From: Croceitalea dokdonensis DOKDO 023
GTDB taxonomy: Bacteria > Bacteroidota > Bacteroidia > Flavobacteriales > Flavobacteriaceae
Length of the DNA: 64,000 nt
Assembly: GCF_001306415.1 (NCBI RefSeq)
Contig: NZ_LDJX01000008.1
Location: forward strand, 1 to 64,000
Direction of reading: 5' to 3'
This document shows, in pieces, positions 6,058-15,846 of this stretch. Below the pieces are notes generated by a model that was not told where the DNA came from, searched no databases, and worked only from the letters and a program-made list of their open reading frames with translations. How positions within the stretch are numbered: position 1 is the first letter of the stretch; the number at the start of each line of letters is the position of its first letter. Both the position numbers and the translations under genes were made by a program.

Positions 6058-7413
6058 TTACAATGTCATAAACTTGCTCTTCCAAGAATCTTCATAAGGT
6101 TTGCCCCAATGTTGCATGGCGTCCCGGTTAAACATGGTTCCCTTGGTATCGTCCACCTCAAAAGGCTGGTTGATTCTAGAAGAAACATTGGCATAATGCA
6201 CCATGGCCATGGAAATATTGGCGTCTTCAATAGGAGCGTTTAGGTTGGCTTTTCCCCTAATGGCATCAAAAAAGTTCATCACATGGATGGTAGACATATC
6301 CCCACCGCCACCTAGGGCCAGACCACCTTCCTTTCCATCACTAAGAACTTCCTCTACCAATTGCCCTTTTCTGTCAAACAGTTTATAATGCCCTCTGTTT
6401 ACAAAAACGCTGCCCTCCGTTCCGTAAATAATGACTCCCCGTCCACTACCGTAGGTATTATAGCCGTTTCTGCTTTTTCCGTCCCATTCTATCTGTTTGT
6501 TTCCCTCAAAAGTAAAACGTGCCAGCATGGTATCGTACATTTCCCAGCCATCATCCACAAAATGCCGCTTATCGGCGGAGACCTCAACCAATTGCGGGTA
6601 GTTAACCTCCAGTGCCCAACGGGCAACGTCCAGTTCATGGGTGGCGTTGTTGCCCATTTCTGCAGTCCCGTAGTTCCATCCGTACCAGTGCCAGTTATAA
6701 TTCCATGTTTCTGAGGTATAGTTGCGGTGTACGGCTGGGCCTTGCCACAAGTTCCAATCCAGGCCTTCTGGAACGGGTGCCTCTTTTTGTAGGGGCACTG
6801 CGCCACGTCTGTTACTATAAAAAGCCACTGCTTTATAGGCATCGCCAATGGCACCTTCATGAATCTTTTTTATCACCTGTTGTGTGTGACCAGAGGAGCG
6901 TTGTTGATTACCCATTTGTACCACCCTGTCATATTTTTTGGTGGCCGAGACCAAAAGCTCGTTCTCCTCCATGGTACAGCTACTGGGTTTTTCCACATAG
7001 ACATGCTTGCCAGCTTTTAGGGCCATGATAGACCCAGGGGTATGCCAATGATCGGGCGTGGCGTTGATGAGTACATCTACCTTATCGTCCTCCAAGACTT
7101 TAAAAATATCATGCTCCAATTGGGGCTTATACGTGATATGTTCCTTGAATTTTTCTGCAGCCTTGGTCATTTGGCTTTGCATGGGATCACACAGATAGGC
7201 CAAACGAACATTACTTTTCTTATGGGCTATTGGCGCATAAAAAGCCCCCAATCTCCTGCCCAAGCCGGCTATGGCCACGTGCAAACGGTCATTGGCACCC
7301 ATGATGTTCCTGTAGCTTTCCGCACTCATGCCCATGCTAGAGGCACTTGCCAGTCCAAGGGCTCCCAAGGTAGATTTCTTCACAAAGCTTCTTCTGCTAT
7401 TTTGCTTACTCAT
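6058..7413 (-). CDS. Exported Gfo/Idh/MocA-family oxidoreductase
   Basis: A 451-residue NAD(P)-dependent oxidoreductase with a twin-arginine signal (NSRRSFVKKSTLGALGLAS), so it is folded with cofactor in the cytosol and exported. The Rossmann start is VAIAGLGRRLGAFY (about residues 46-59). The conserved EKP (VEKPSSCTMEENELLV, about 141-156) and the C-terminal domain motif GNNATHELDVARWAL (about 254-268) mark the Gfo/Idh/MocA fold. Some relatives are GH109 glycosidases and others oxidise glycosides at C3. Its ATG overlaps the stop of the DUF1080 gene (7406-8788) by 8 bp, so the two are co-translated and probably act in sequence. The substrate is not determinable from sequence. Confidence 0.88.
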   Translation of the reverse strand: MSKQNSRRSFVKKSTLGALGLASASSMGMSAESYRNIMGANDRLHVAIAGLGRRLGAFYAPIAHKKSNVRLAYLCDPMQSQMTKAAEKFKEHITYKPQLEHDIFKVLEDDKVDVLINATPDHWHTPGSIMALKAGKHVYVEKPSSCTMEENELLVSATKKYDRVVQMGNQQRSSGHTQQVIKKIHEGAIGDAYKAVAFYSNRRGAVPLQKEAPVPEGLDWNLWQGPAVHRNYTSETWNYNWHWYGWNYGTAEMGNNATHELDVARWALEVNYPQLVEVSADKRHFVDDGWEMYDTMLARFTFEGNKQIEWDGKSRNGYNTYGSGRGVIIYGTEGSVFVNRGHYKLFDRKGQLVEEVLSDGKEGGLALGGGGDMSTIHVMNFFDAIRGKANLNAPIEDANISMAMVHYANVSSRINQPFEVDDTKGTMFNRDAMQHWGKPYEDSWKSKFMTL

Positions 7414-8788
7414 AGGTCTTTATTTTAATGTTTTTGAACGAAACCAGGTCTCCGTGGTCCTGTAGAAGAATATTACCCTTTTCTAAAAGGCCAAAATTGG
7501 GCCAGTCCTTGTATTTACTTTCCTCTACCAAGGTTAAGAACTCCTGGCTGCCCCGCTGGTATTCCAATACTTTAACACCGTTGAGCCAATGCTCCACTTG
7601 GTTGTCTTTGGATACAATGTGAGCGGTGTTCCATTCCCCTATGGCGTTCATATGTTTGTTGGGGTCAGCCTTAATCAAATCATATAGTGAGGCTACCGTT
7701 CTGCTTCCTTCATGGCTGCCCTTTTTTGCATCTGGGTGGCGTTCATCATCCAAAATTTGGTACTCCAATCCTATAGAAGAGCCTTCGCCTTTATTCAGTT
7801 CGGTATCCACATAATATTTAATGCCGCTGTTGGCACCTTCGGTGATTTTAAAATCCACCTTAAGTTCAAAATTACCGTACATCTCTTTGGTCACAATATC
7901 ACCTCCGGCAGTGGATTCTCCCCCTCCTGAAGCCAGCACGCTCAATTCCCCATTGTTTATTTCCCATCCTTCTTTAGGGAATTCCTCTAATTTGGCGCCA
8001 CGCCATCCCTCCGTGGTCTTCCCATCCCAAAGTAAGTTCCAACCGGTTCTTTTTTCTTCGAACGTTAATTGGTTTTTGGTGGTAACGGCCGGTAAGGGGG
8101 AGGCTTTGGAATACTGCCCCAAATTCTCCGTAATAAATTCAATGTTTCTCCACTTGATGTCCACCCCGGGTTTTCCTTTTTTGCCTATGCTGTGCACTTG
8201 CAATCCTATGAACCCTTCTTGGGTCATCCCATCCACTAAATGTGATGCCGGTACGCCATTAATCCATGTTTTAAGGGTATCACCTATGGCTTCGATTCTA
8301 AAATGGTTCCAATCGTTGGGCTTGTAGGCTTTTTGTGCGGCTTCATTACCTTCTAATGGATGCAACCACTTTCTTCGTTTTTCATCATAGATGCCACCGC
8401 TCCAGGCGCGTTTGGACGGGTCTATCTCTACCTGGTATCCATGGACCATTCCTTCTCGGTACCAGTCATGGCTATTGCTGCGAATCTGTACTCCAGAGTT
8501 GGACACGGAATCCGTCTTAAAATCCAATTCCAGAATAAAATCGGTATACTGCCCATCGGTAACCAAAAACGTGTTAGGTGTATTGGCAACCGTGGTTCCA
8601 ATAATCTCTCCATTTTCAACACGGTACGTAGCATCACCGCCCAGGGTATGCCAACCGTTTAGGGTCTCTCCATCAAAAATTTGGGTAAGGTGGTCTTTGT
8701 TCTCTTGCATACAACTGGTCAAAAAGACAACAACAAGTAGCACACCTAGATTTTTAAAATAGGCTATTACGTCAAGTTTTTTCATCAT
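7406..8788 (-). CDS. Lipoprotein with two DUF1080 (3-keto-disaccharide hydrolase) domains
   Basis: A 460-residue protein with a lipoprotein signal (VVVFLTSC, cysteine at about 26). It holds two tandem concanavalin-like DUF1080 domains: residues about 35-215 ([15 protein letters not shown] ... SNSGVQIRS) and about 245-458 (LLWDGKTTEGWRGA ... GANSGIKYYVD). DUF1080 members act on 3-keto-glycosides as hydrolases or hydratases. It overlaps the Gfo/Idh/MocA gene and is divergent from another DUF1080 gene at 8970, which fits a 3-keto oxidative branch. Its location is the periplasm or outer-membrane face, inferred from the lipobox. Confidence 0.85.
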   Translation of the reverse strand: MMKKLDVIAYFKNLGVLLVVVFLTSCMQENKDHLTQIFDGETLNGWHTLGGDATYRVENGEIIGTTVANTPNTFLVTDGQYTDFILELDFKTDSVSNSGVQIRSNSHDWYREGMVHGYQVEIDPSKRAWSGGIYDEKRRKWLHPLEGNEAAQKAYKPNDWNHFRIEAIGDTLKTWINGVPASHLVDGMTQEGFIGLQVHSIGKKGKPGVDIKWRNIEFITENLGQYSKASPLPAVTTKNQLTFEEKRTGWNLLWDGKTTEGWRGAKLEEFPKEGWEINNGELSVLASGGGESTAGGDIVTKEMYGNFELKVDFKITEGANSGIKYYVDTELNKGEGSSIGLEYQILDDERHPDAKKGSHEGSRTVASLYDLIKADPNKHMNAIGEWNTAHIVSKDNQVEHWLNGVKVLEYQRGSQEFLTLVEESKYKDWPNFGLLEKGNILLQDHGDLVSFKNIKIKTYE

Positions 8789-8838
8789 TTATTGGTTTAT
8801 AAAACTGTGGTCTAAAGTTACCTATTCTTATTGGCAAA

Positions 8839-8906
8839 CTGTCCTGTAGTCTCATGCCGAACATAGCTTGTTCCTTCCTTAAAATGTACCGAACACCACA
8901 GGATAG
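8839..8906. promoter_or_regulatory. Candidate operator in divergent DUF1080 promoter region
   Basis: The 181-bp gap between divergent starts at 8788 and 8970 holds an 11-bp imperfect inverted repeat: CTGTCCTGTAG (8839-8849) against CCACAGGATAG (8896-8906), 9 of 11 pairs. It also has a direct repeat CCGAACA (8858-8864 and 8890-8896). No convincing Bacteroidota -33/-7 promoter could be read. Confidence 0.3.
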
Positions 8907-8969
8907 CATTCGTAGGGCAAAATACTAGCTTGCTCTGAGACAATCATCGCATATAAATTTCACAAATTG

Positions 8970-9716
8970 ATGAATAATCAGCAAATGGCAAAGGGTTACA
9001 ATTGGCTTTGTACAATAGCCTTGCTTTGTTGCACCCTTCAACTATGTGCCCAACATACATTTCCACAGGTCATTGAAGATGATCTTGTGGGTTTTGCCTC
9101 CATTTTTGATGGCGAGACCCTAAACGGTTGGGAGGGCGACCCAACGTATTGGCGGGTAGAAAATGGAAGCATTTTAGGTGAGGTGACTCCAGAAAATATT
9201 TTAGAGCGAAATTCTTTTTTAATCTGGCGAGGGGGGAAACCGGGTGATTTTGAACTCAAATTGGAATATAAGGTATCTAAAAGCGGTAATTCCGGCATCA
9301 ATTATAGAAGTGTTGAAGTCACGGAAGTACCATACGCCCTTAAAGGATACCAATGCGATATTGATGGCGGTGGTAGGTGGAGTGGCCAAAATTACGAGGA
9401 ACGCGGACGTAAATTCTTGGCCCTTCGCGGACAGTTTTCACAACTTATGGACGCATCAAAACCTCTAGCCTATGGTACCGTTGGCGATAAGGAAGAACTG
9501 CTACAGTTTATACATGATGAAGAATGGAACCAATGCCATCTCATTGTACGGGGCAACACTATGGTGCATATCATAAACGGCCGGGTGATGAGCGTGGTGA
9601 TTGATAAGGACCAAAAAAATTTTAAAGCCCAGGGGTTAATTGGGGTGCAGGTGCACACTGGACCGCCAATGACCATTGCCTACCGAAATATAAGACTTAA
9701 AGAATACGAGCCATGA
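8970..9716 (+). CDS. Secreted DUF1080-family protein
   Basis: A 248-residue single-domain DUF1080 protein. The ATG at 8970 is preferred over the upstream TTG at 8967. A signal peptide ends around residue 28 ([13 protein letters not shown]). The family signature runs [19 protein letters not shown], then [10 protein letters not shown] and [13 protein letters not shown] near the end. A putative 3-keto-glycoside hydrolase or hydratase acting outside the cytosol. It starts the long rightward cluster and overlaps the next gene by 4 bp (ATGA). It is one domain, while the divergent neighbour at 7406-8788 has two. Confidence 0.85.
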   Translation: MNNQQMAKGYNWLCTIALLCCTLQLCAQHTFPQVIEDDLVGFASIFDGETLNGWEGDPTYWRVENGSILGEVTPENILERNSFLIWRGGKPGDFELKLEYKVSKSGNSGINYRSVEVTEVPYALKGYQCDIDGGGRWSGQNYEERGRKFLALRGQFSQLMDASKPLAYGTVGDKEELLQFIHDEEWNQCHLIVRGNTMVHIINGRVMSVVIDKDQKNFKAQGLIGVQVHTGPPMTIAYRNIRLKEYEP

Positions 9717-11710
9717 ATATGAAATTTGCATTAGCCTTGATTTTTGTATTGCAATGCATTCAAATACAGAGTCAAGAATCGGCATTGTCATTACCCATTT
9801 TGGACGGGCAAAATTATTTTGAGGAAAAGGACGGGCTGGTTGCCGTGGAAGCGGAGTTTTATTACAAGCAAAGTAAAACGGACAAGCGCCAATGGTACCG
9901 GTACCATAAGCACGAATCCCCCTTGCTTGGAAATCTAACCAATTATAGTGAGGGTGCGGGCACCAATGGTTATATCCAGCTTTTGCCAGATACGAGACGG
10001 ACCCATGGGGACCAGCTGATCAAGGGAACCAATTTTTCCAACACCCCCGGCAAAACGGCGGTTGTACATTACCGCGTAAAAATAAACAGGCCGGGGCGTT
10101 ACTATGTTTGGGCCAGGGTGCATAGCACGGGCAGTGAAGACAACGGGGTACATGTGGGACTGAACGGGGCTTGGCCAGAACAAGGGCAACGCATGCAATG
10201 GTGCGACGGTAAGAACCAATGGACCTGGGCCAGCAAACAGCGCACCAAAGAAGTGCATTGCGGAGTACCGCACCAAATATACTTGGACATCCCCAAGGCC
10301 GGCTATCATGATATTCAGTTCAGCATGCGCGAGGATGGCTTCGCCATGGATAAGTTCTTGCTCACCTTGAACAAGGATTTTGTTCCCAAGGAGAAAGGTC
10401 CAGGGGTAAAGATAAAATGGCCAGAACCTTCCTATTATGAAGTCATCAGTACATCGGTCATAGAGAATAAGACCTTGCCCGTGGCGGATTTTCCCATGGA
10501 GGGAACCGGCTACTACAAAGACGCTGGTGGTAGATGGTTTGCCGTAAACCCAAACAAGAACAAAAAAGCAAGCACCAGTACGGAATTTAGGTTTAAAAGT
10601 GGACCTTATGATGTGGTTTTTGTGGGTGTTGGCGAACATGATGGGCAGTCTAAATTTACCGTTTTGGTCAACGATAGGGAATTGGGGACATTTAGTCCTG
10701 CCTTGTCCCAAAAGTGGTTTCAGGAAGGGATATCCGCCAATACGGTTTGGGAAAAGGTAACGCTAAAGGCAGGCGATACTATTACAGTGGATGCAGAAAT
10801 TGGTAGCAAGGATGGTAAGGAATGGGCTAGGGCCCGTTGGTCTGGACTGATTTTTGCCCCAGTGGGCAAGGGAAAAATCGTAAGCAACGCGCCCGGGCTT
10901 CAGGCATCCGGTACTCAAGAGCCGCCTACCATTAACCCTCCCAAGGGTAGAATCGCCATTGTTGCCGATGGCAATTCTCCTGATCCGGACGATTTGGGTG
11001 GCACGGCGGTTTCCATTTCCCTGTTGCGAGCCGCTGGACTGGAAGACAGATTGGTGCATTATTCACACAGTTGCGATCTGGTGCGGGTAGAACGCATTTC
11101 TGAAAGAGCCGAAAAAGAACGTCATGCCCTTATGCAAGCTGCTTGTGATGTAACGGCAAGGCGGTGGGGCGGATTTGACGACCTCACTTTTTTTGATGCC
11201 AAATGGCAACAAGAAAAAACGGTAGGTGATTTGGCAAATGCGATAAATGCTTCTTCTGCCGATGACCCTTTGTGGATTGTTGAAGCTGGGGAGCCAGATA
11301 TTATCGGTCTCGCTTTGGATGCTTCCAAAAAAGAAAAACACCAATTTGTAAAGGTGGTGACACATCATCCCGCTAATGATGATGCGGGTGATTTTTACAC
11401 TTGGCAACAAATTTTGGACTATGGGGTTGAAGAGGTGCGCATTCCGGACCAAAACGTGAACCTAAAAGTAAACCTAGAAAAATGGGATTGGGCCAAGAAC
11501 CATCCGGACCCCCGCATTCAATGGGTGTGGCTACAGGGAAAAATTGCAGAGGTGGATGATGTGGTAAGGTTTCAAAAAGGAAAATGGGACTGTTCCGATG
11601 CGGGTATGGTGCTGTATTGGATCACAGGGGCCACCAACGGCGGACTGCGTTTGGGCACTGTTAATGACGTCAAACACATCTTGCTGACCTACATAGAAAA
11701 TAATCCATAG
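9713..11710 (+). CDS. Secreted fusion: GH115-C-like binding domain plus nucleoside-hydrolase-like domain
   Basis: A 665-residue protein with a signal peptide (residues 1-20). Residues about 35-230 form a beta-sandwich like the C-terminal domain of GH115 (DGLVAVEAEFYY ... NRPGRYYVWARVHSTG ... DGFAMDKFLLTLN). Residues about 235-390 look like a second beta domain. Residues about 400-665 resemble the nucleoside hydrolase fold, with an aspartate-rich start IAIVADGNSPDPDDLGGT and the WIVEAGEPDIIGLAL strand. The combination suggests a carbohydrate-directed enzyme rather than nucleoside salvage. The two DUF1593 proteins at 27764-30850 share the same type of DPDD motif. The reaction is unknown. Confidence 0.7.
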   Translation: MNMKFALALIFVLQCIQIQSQESALSLPILDGQNYFEEKDGLVAVEAEFYYKQSKTDKRQWYRYHKHESPLLGNLTNYSEGAGTNGYIQLLPDTRRTHGDQLIKGTNFSNTPGKTAVVHYRVKINRPGRYYVWARVHSTGSEDNGVHVGLNGAWPEQGQRMQWCDGKNQWTWASKQRTKEVHCGVPHQIYLDIPKAGYHDIQFSMREDGFAMDKFLLTLNKDFVPKEKGPGVKIKWPEPSYYEVISTSVIENKTLPVADFPMEGTGYYKDAGGRWFAVNPNKNKKASTSTEFRFKSGPYDVVFVGVGEHDGQSKFTVLVNDRELGTFSPALSQKWFQEGISANTVWEKVTLKAGDTITVDAEIGSKDGKEWARARWSGLIFAPVGKGKIVSNAPGLQASGTQEPPTINPPKGRIAIVADGNSPDPDDLGGTAVSISLLRAAGLEDRLVHYSHSCDLVRVERISERAEKERHALMQAACDVTARRWGGFDDLTFFDAKWQQEKTVGDLANAINASSADDPLWIVEAGEPDIIGLALDASKKEKHQFVKVVTHHPANDDAGDFYTWQQILDYGVEEVRIPDQNVNLKVNLEKWDWAKNHPDPRIQWVWLQGKIAEVDDVVRFQKGKWDCSDAGMVLYWITGATNGGLRLGTVNDVKHILLTYIENNP

Positions 11711-11786
11711 CACTTAGAGCTCTGCACTATACGCTAAACATGCTGTTCTAGCTTATGGTTTGGGAATAATCACTATAAATCAAAGA

Positions 11787-14276
11787 ATGAATAATTGCAA
11801 ATTGAAAACGTTGGGGGTTAGGTTCATTAAGATGGTATGCTTCCTATACATCGGGGCGTTGGGCGCCCAATCCTTACAGCATCCCATTATTTACACTACG
11901 GCCGGGGAAAGGCAAGCGTTGCTAAAAACCATAGAAAACAACCAATGGGCCCAAGGCATGGTAGATGAGCTTCACCAACATGTAGACCCCAAACTTAAGT
12001 CACATCGTTCGCAACCAACTACAGTATTGGACGCTGTACCGAGTTTTAGCTCAGGTGGTAAAAAGATAGGCGAGCAGGCCGCAGGACCATTGGCGGAAAA
12101 ACACTATCGTGTGCTGAAGTTGGCATCGGAGGCGGGTATGTTGTTCCATTTGACCCAAGACGAGGACTATGCGCAATTGGCAGCTGATATTTTGCAGGTT
12201 TACATTGATGAATTGGCTGCGCGCACTCCAAAAACTACAACCATTACCGGAAACGCCTTTTATGATCCAAGAACTACCTATCCACACATTGCATTGACCT
12301 ATGATTTTATCCATTCCTTTCTTAAAAAAGAAGGATGTAAGGTCTACAGCACGGCCAGGCGCAATTACGTTCCGTTTGATCATCAAAAAGCACAAAAGGC
12401 CTTTACCAATATGCTCGGTAGCGTACTTCAGGAGTATGGCAAACCGGATAAACATGGGCAAAGGGTCTCCAACCATCCCATACTTACGGCGCCTGGAGCA
12501 CTTTTTATCATACTTTGTATTGAAAATGATACGGAGCGGGAACGTCTTTTCAATGTTTTCTGGGAAGAAGGCACAGCACATCAAAATTCCTTTAAAAATA
12601 CGATTCTACCGCTATTTTCCAGTCAGGGATTATGGCCAGAATCCCTGAGTTATGGTTTTATGCCCATAGTCAGTATGAACTTGAACATTATCGACCGTAT
12701 AAAGCCCGAGCTACATGTTACTGAAGAAGCCAAACGTATTTTTAACGGTAGTTTTCTGTATGACTACCTCAGGCACCCGGATAGAAGGTTTGTACGTTAT
12801 GGCGATTCAAAACGAAACAATGACTTCTCGGCCAATAATTACCGCTATGCCCTACATGTTGCCAAAAGACGCGGCTATGTCGATATCGAGAAAAAGGCAA
12901 AATTGGCCCTGAGGCAGGCCTATGATGCCCAGGGTGGGTATCGCCCAAGTACATCGAGCAATGGGCCGTACGACCAATACCAGCATTTGCAATTGTTTTG
13001 GGGTATAGACATTCCTAAAGAACTTGATAGTCAAATCGATTTCAACAAGAAAACTGTGATTATAGATCATGCTGGAGTGGCGCTGCAAAGGAATGCTGTG
13101 GACAAGAACAATGAATTATATGGCCTCTGTGGCATCATCGGTGGTGCCCATTACGTACATTCCCATGTCACTGGTATTTCCATGGAACTCTATGGTGCGG
13201 GTTACGTAATGGCGCCCAATGCAGGCCTACCACCAACCGTCCCGGAAAGACAGATACCCCTACACGAACATTATTTTAGGTTATATGCCGGTAACAATAC
13301 GGTAGTAGTAAACGGAACCTCGCACGGACTGGACGAAGGTTCGTGGAAACGCAGGGCCAACGTCTGGCAAAACACCGTGTTGAATATTGCTGCGGAGCCC
13401 AAACATTTGCAAGACGGTATTGCGGAGGAGTTCAGTTTTGCGACGCAGTTTTTAGACGATACCGTCAACAATGCCACTCAAGAACGCACGCTAAGCACCA
13501 TTAGGACCAGTGAGACCACAGGCTATTATTTGGATGTTTTTCGTTCCAAATCCAATGGCGATAATAACTTTCATGATTACCTCTATCACAACTTGGGGGA
13601 TGCCACGTATATTTTGGATGGGAAAGAGCGGGAATTTCCCTTGAAACCAACGGACCGTTATCAAAATGATATTGGGGATACCGTTAAATCTCCAGGTTGG
13701 CGTTATTTTGAGGATACCATGACTACCGAGATGACGACGGAAGGCGTCAAGGTGCGTTTTGATATCGCATATGACGACCGATACATGCACCTTTTCGTTC
13801 CTGAGGGTATTTCAAGGGCCTATACCAAAGCCCTGGCGCCCCCAACGAGGGAGGCCAAAAATGGGTATGTGGATAAAAAAACACAAGTTTTGGCCATACG
13901 CCAAAATGGTGAGGCTTGGGAAAATCCGTTTTTCGTGGTTCTGGAACCTTCACTAGAGAAATCATCAAGTGTTCAAAAAGTGGTGCCGTTGACCGATGGG
14001 GATACCACTGTTGGTGCTATCGTTCATTCACAGATTGTTGGTGCTGAAATCACGGATTATATCATTTCACAACCGAACGTAAATTCCAACTACCTAAATG
14101 AATCGTTAGGTCTTGCCTTTACCGGCCGATTCGGTATCGTTCGCATTACCAAGAAAAAAGAAGGTGTGCAAATGACCCTCTATATTGGTGAGGGCGAGCG
14201 TTTGATTTGGGGCGATAAAAAATTGGAGGCCGATGCGGCAGGAAAGGGTATACGTCATTTCAATTATAAAAAATAG
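11787..14276 (+). CDS. Heparinase II/III-fold polysaccharide lyase (PL40-like candidate)
   Basis: An 829-residue secreted protein. The start is set at the ATG at 11787, because the upstream TTG at 11760 gives a less natural leader; the hydrophobic core is MVCFLYIGALGAQS. The N-terminal half is an alpha/alpha toroid (TYDFIHSFL, NHPILTAPGALFII, LWPESLSYGFMPI). The central segment has the heparinase II/III beta-domain pattern GGAHYVHSHVTGISMELYGA with conserved histidines, followed by a beta-rich C-terminus. Lyases of this fold cleave uronic acid-containing polysaccharides by beta-elimination. In the ulvan context PL40 is the best guess, but PL12/15/17/21-type relatives cannot be excluded. The next gene starts one base after its stop. 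Confidence 0.75.
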   Translation: MNNCKLKTLGVRFIKMVCFLYIGALGAQSLQHPIIYTTAGERQALLKTIENNQWAQGMVDELHQHVDPKLKSHRSQPTTVLDAVPSFSSGGKKIGEQAAGPLAEKHYRVLKLASEAGMLFHLTQDEDYAQLAADILQVYIDELAARTPKTTTITGNAFYDPRTTYPHIALTYDFIHSFLKKEGCKVYSTARRNYVPFDHQKAQKAFTNMLGSVLQEYGKPDKHGQRVSNHPILTAPGALFIILCIENDTERERLFNVFWEEGTAHQNSFKNTILPLFSSQGLWPESLSYGFMPIVSMNLNIIDRIKPELHVTEEAKRIFNGSFLYDYLRHPDRRFVRYGDSKRNNDFSANNYRYALHVAKRRGYVDIEKKAKLALRQAYDAQGGYRPSTSSNGPYDQYQHLQLFWGIDIPKELDSQIDFNKKTVIIDHAGVALQRNAVDKNNELYGLCGIIGGAHYVHSHVTGISMELYGAGYVMAPNAGLPPTVPERQIPLHEHYFRLYAGNNTVVVNGTSHGLDEGSWKRRANVWQNTVLNIAAEPKHLQDGIAEEFSFATQFLDDTVNNATQERTLSTIRTSETTGYYLDVFRSKSNGDNNFHDYLYHNLGDATYILDGKEREFPLKPTDRYQNDIGDTVKSPGWRYFEDTMTTEMTTEGVKVRFDIAYDDRYMHLFVPEGISRAYTKALAPPTREAKNGYVDKKTQVLAIRQNGEAWENPFFVVLEPSLEKSSSVQKVVPLTDGDTTVGAIVHSQIVGAEITDYIISQPNVNSNYLNESLGLAFTGRFGIVRITKKKEGVQMTLYIGEGERLIWGDKKLEADAAGKGIRHFNYKK

Positions 14277-14277
14277 T

Positions 14278-15846
14278 ATGGAGCGAAACCTTGGGATACC
14301 ATTATTGGTATTGTTTCTGATGCTAGGCTGTAAGAAGTCCGTCGAACCAAAAAATGTACTGTTGATTTTGGTCGATGATTATGGATACAACGACATGAGT
14401 TTTAGAAACAACAGTTTCTATGAAACTCCGAATATTGACCAATTGGCAAGCGAAAGCACTGTTTTTAAAGAAGGTTATGCCAACTCTAGGGTCTGTAGCC
14501 CTTCCAGGGCCAGTATCATGACGGGGAAATTCACCGCACGGCATGGTATTACGGATTGGATAGGCGCGCCGGTGGGGGAGGAATGGCGTAAGAAAAAAAG
14601 GTTCAACCAGCTGCTGCCACCCGAATATTCACGTCAGTTGCCCTCAGAGGATATCACCCTGGCAGAAGCTTTAAAGAAACAAGGGTACACCACTTTTTTT
14701 GCGGGCAAATGGCACTTGGGTGGCAAGGGCTCTTGGCCAGAGGACTATGGATTTGACCATAATGTAGGTGGTTGGGACTCGGGTAGTCCAAAAGGGGGAT
14801 TTTTTGCCCCTTATAACAATCCAATTCTAAAGAACGGACAGCCTGGTGAACATTTAAGTATGCGCTTGGCAAAAGAAACCGTAGCCTTTATGAAAGACAA
14901 TACAAAGCAGCCCTTTTTTGCCTTTTTGTCCTTTTATGCCGTTCATGCACCCATACAGACCACCCAACAAAAATGGAACAAATACCGGGATAAGGCCGTG
15001 GCCAAGGGGTTGGCAGAAACGGGATACGGAATGGAAGCAGTGCTGCCCATACGCCAGGTTCAAGACAATCCCATTTACGCAGGACTGGTGGAAAGTATGG
15101 ACGATGCCGTGGGTCATGTTTTAGATGCCCTAAAGGAAATGGGCTTGGAGGAAAACACCATGGTGGTATTTACTTCGGATAATGGAGGCGTGGCTTCGGG
15201 GGATAACTATGCCACATCCAACCTTCCGCTTCGCGGCGGTAAGGGCTACCAATTTGAAGGGGGCATCAAAGAGCCTTACCTCGTTAAAATACCTTGGCTT
15301 GTGAATCAGCCGGCGGAGACCGATGTTCCGGTGACGGCAGCTGACCTTTATCCTACCATCCTTGATGCCGTTGAAGCGGAATTAATCCCTACACAACACA
15401 AAGACGGAATGAGCCTTTTACCGCTTATGACCGGATTGCCCACCAAAGAACGAAGTCTAGTCTGGCATTACCCACACTATGGAAACCAAGGTGGGCAACC
15501 ATCGTCCATTATTAGAAAAGGGAAATGGAAATTGATTCATTACTATGAAGATGGTCGGGACGAATTGTATGATTTGGAAATCGATATTTCCGAAAAAAAT
15601 AATGTTGCCAGCAAGCACCAAGAATTAACCAGTGCCCTGTTAGCTGAGCTTATGGATTTCTTGAATGGAGTGGATGCTAAATATCCCGAAAAAGACCCGC
15701 TTTACGATGCTGAAAAGGAACGGGTTTATTTAGAGCGAATGGCTACAGAAAAGCGGCAAGCTTTGGAGCAACAACGTTTGGAAATACTACAACCCAACTT
15801 CCAACCCAATGCGGATTGGTGGGGGAGTCAAACCACAAAAGATTGA
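14278..15846 (+). CDS. Lipoprotein sulfatase (FGly-type, S1 family)
   Basis: A 522-residue arylsulfatase-fold enzyme with a lipobox (LFLMLGC, Cys18). The metal-binding start is LILVDDYGYND (residues about 29-39). The maturation motif C-S-P-S-R-A-S at Cys73 is the cysteine-type formylglycine site. Downstream motifs are AGKWHLGG, VVFTSDNGG and the C-terminal IIRKGKWKLIHYYEDG. It removes sulfate esters, here probably from rhamnose-3-sulfate or related ulvan residues; the subfamily was not determined. The ATG lies 1 bp after the previous stop; an upstream in-frame extension overlapping that gene is rejected because it destroys the signal sequence. Confidence 0.92.
   Translation: MERNLGIPLLVLFLMLGCKKSVEPKNVLLILVDDYGYNDMSFRNNSFYETPNIDQLASESTVFKEGYANSRVCSPSRASIMTGKFTARHGITDWIGAPVGEEWRKKKRFNQLLPPEYSRQLPSEDITLAEALKKQGYTTFFAGKWHLGGKGSWPEDYGFDHNVGGWDSGSPKGGFFAPYNNPILKNGQPGEHLSMRLAKETVAFMKDNTKQPFFAFLSFYAVHAPIQTTQQKWNKYRDKAVAKGLAETGYGMEAVLPIRQVQDNPIYAGLVESMDDAVGHVLDALKEMGLEENTMVVFTSDNGGVASGDNYATSNLPLRGGKGYQFEGGIKEPYLVKIPWLVNQPAETDVPVTAADLYPTILDAVEAELIPTQHKDGMSLLPLMTGLPTKERSLVWHYPHYGNQGGQPSSIIRKGKWKLIHYYEDGRDELYDLEIDISEKNNVASKHQELTSALLAELMDFLNGVDAKYPEKDPLYDAEKERVYLERMATEKRQALEQQRLEILQPNFQPNADWWGSQTTKD

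Noticed and set aside
9935-10711. 258-codon minus-strand ORF opposite the fusion protein
   Set aside because: Antisense shadow of a well-supported gene, with no start signal or domain. The same applies to 50835-51641 and 42098-42622.
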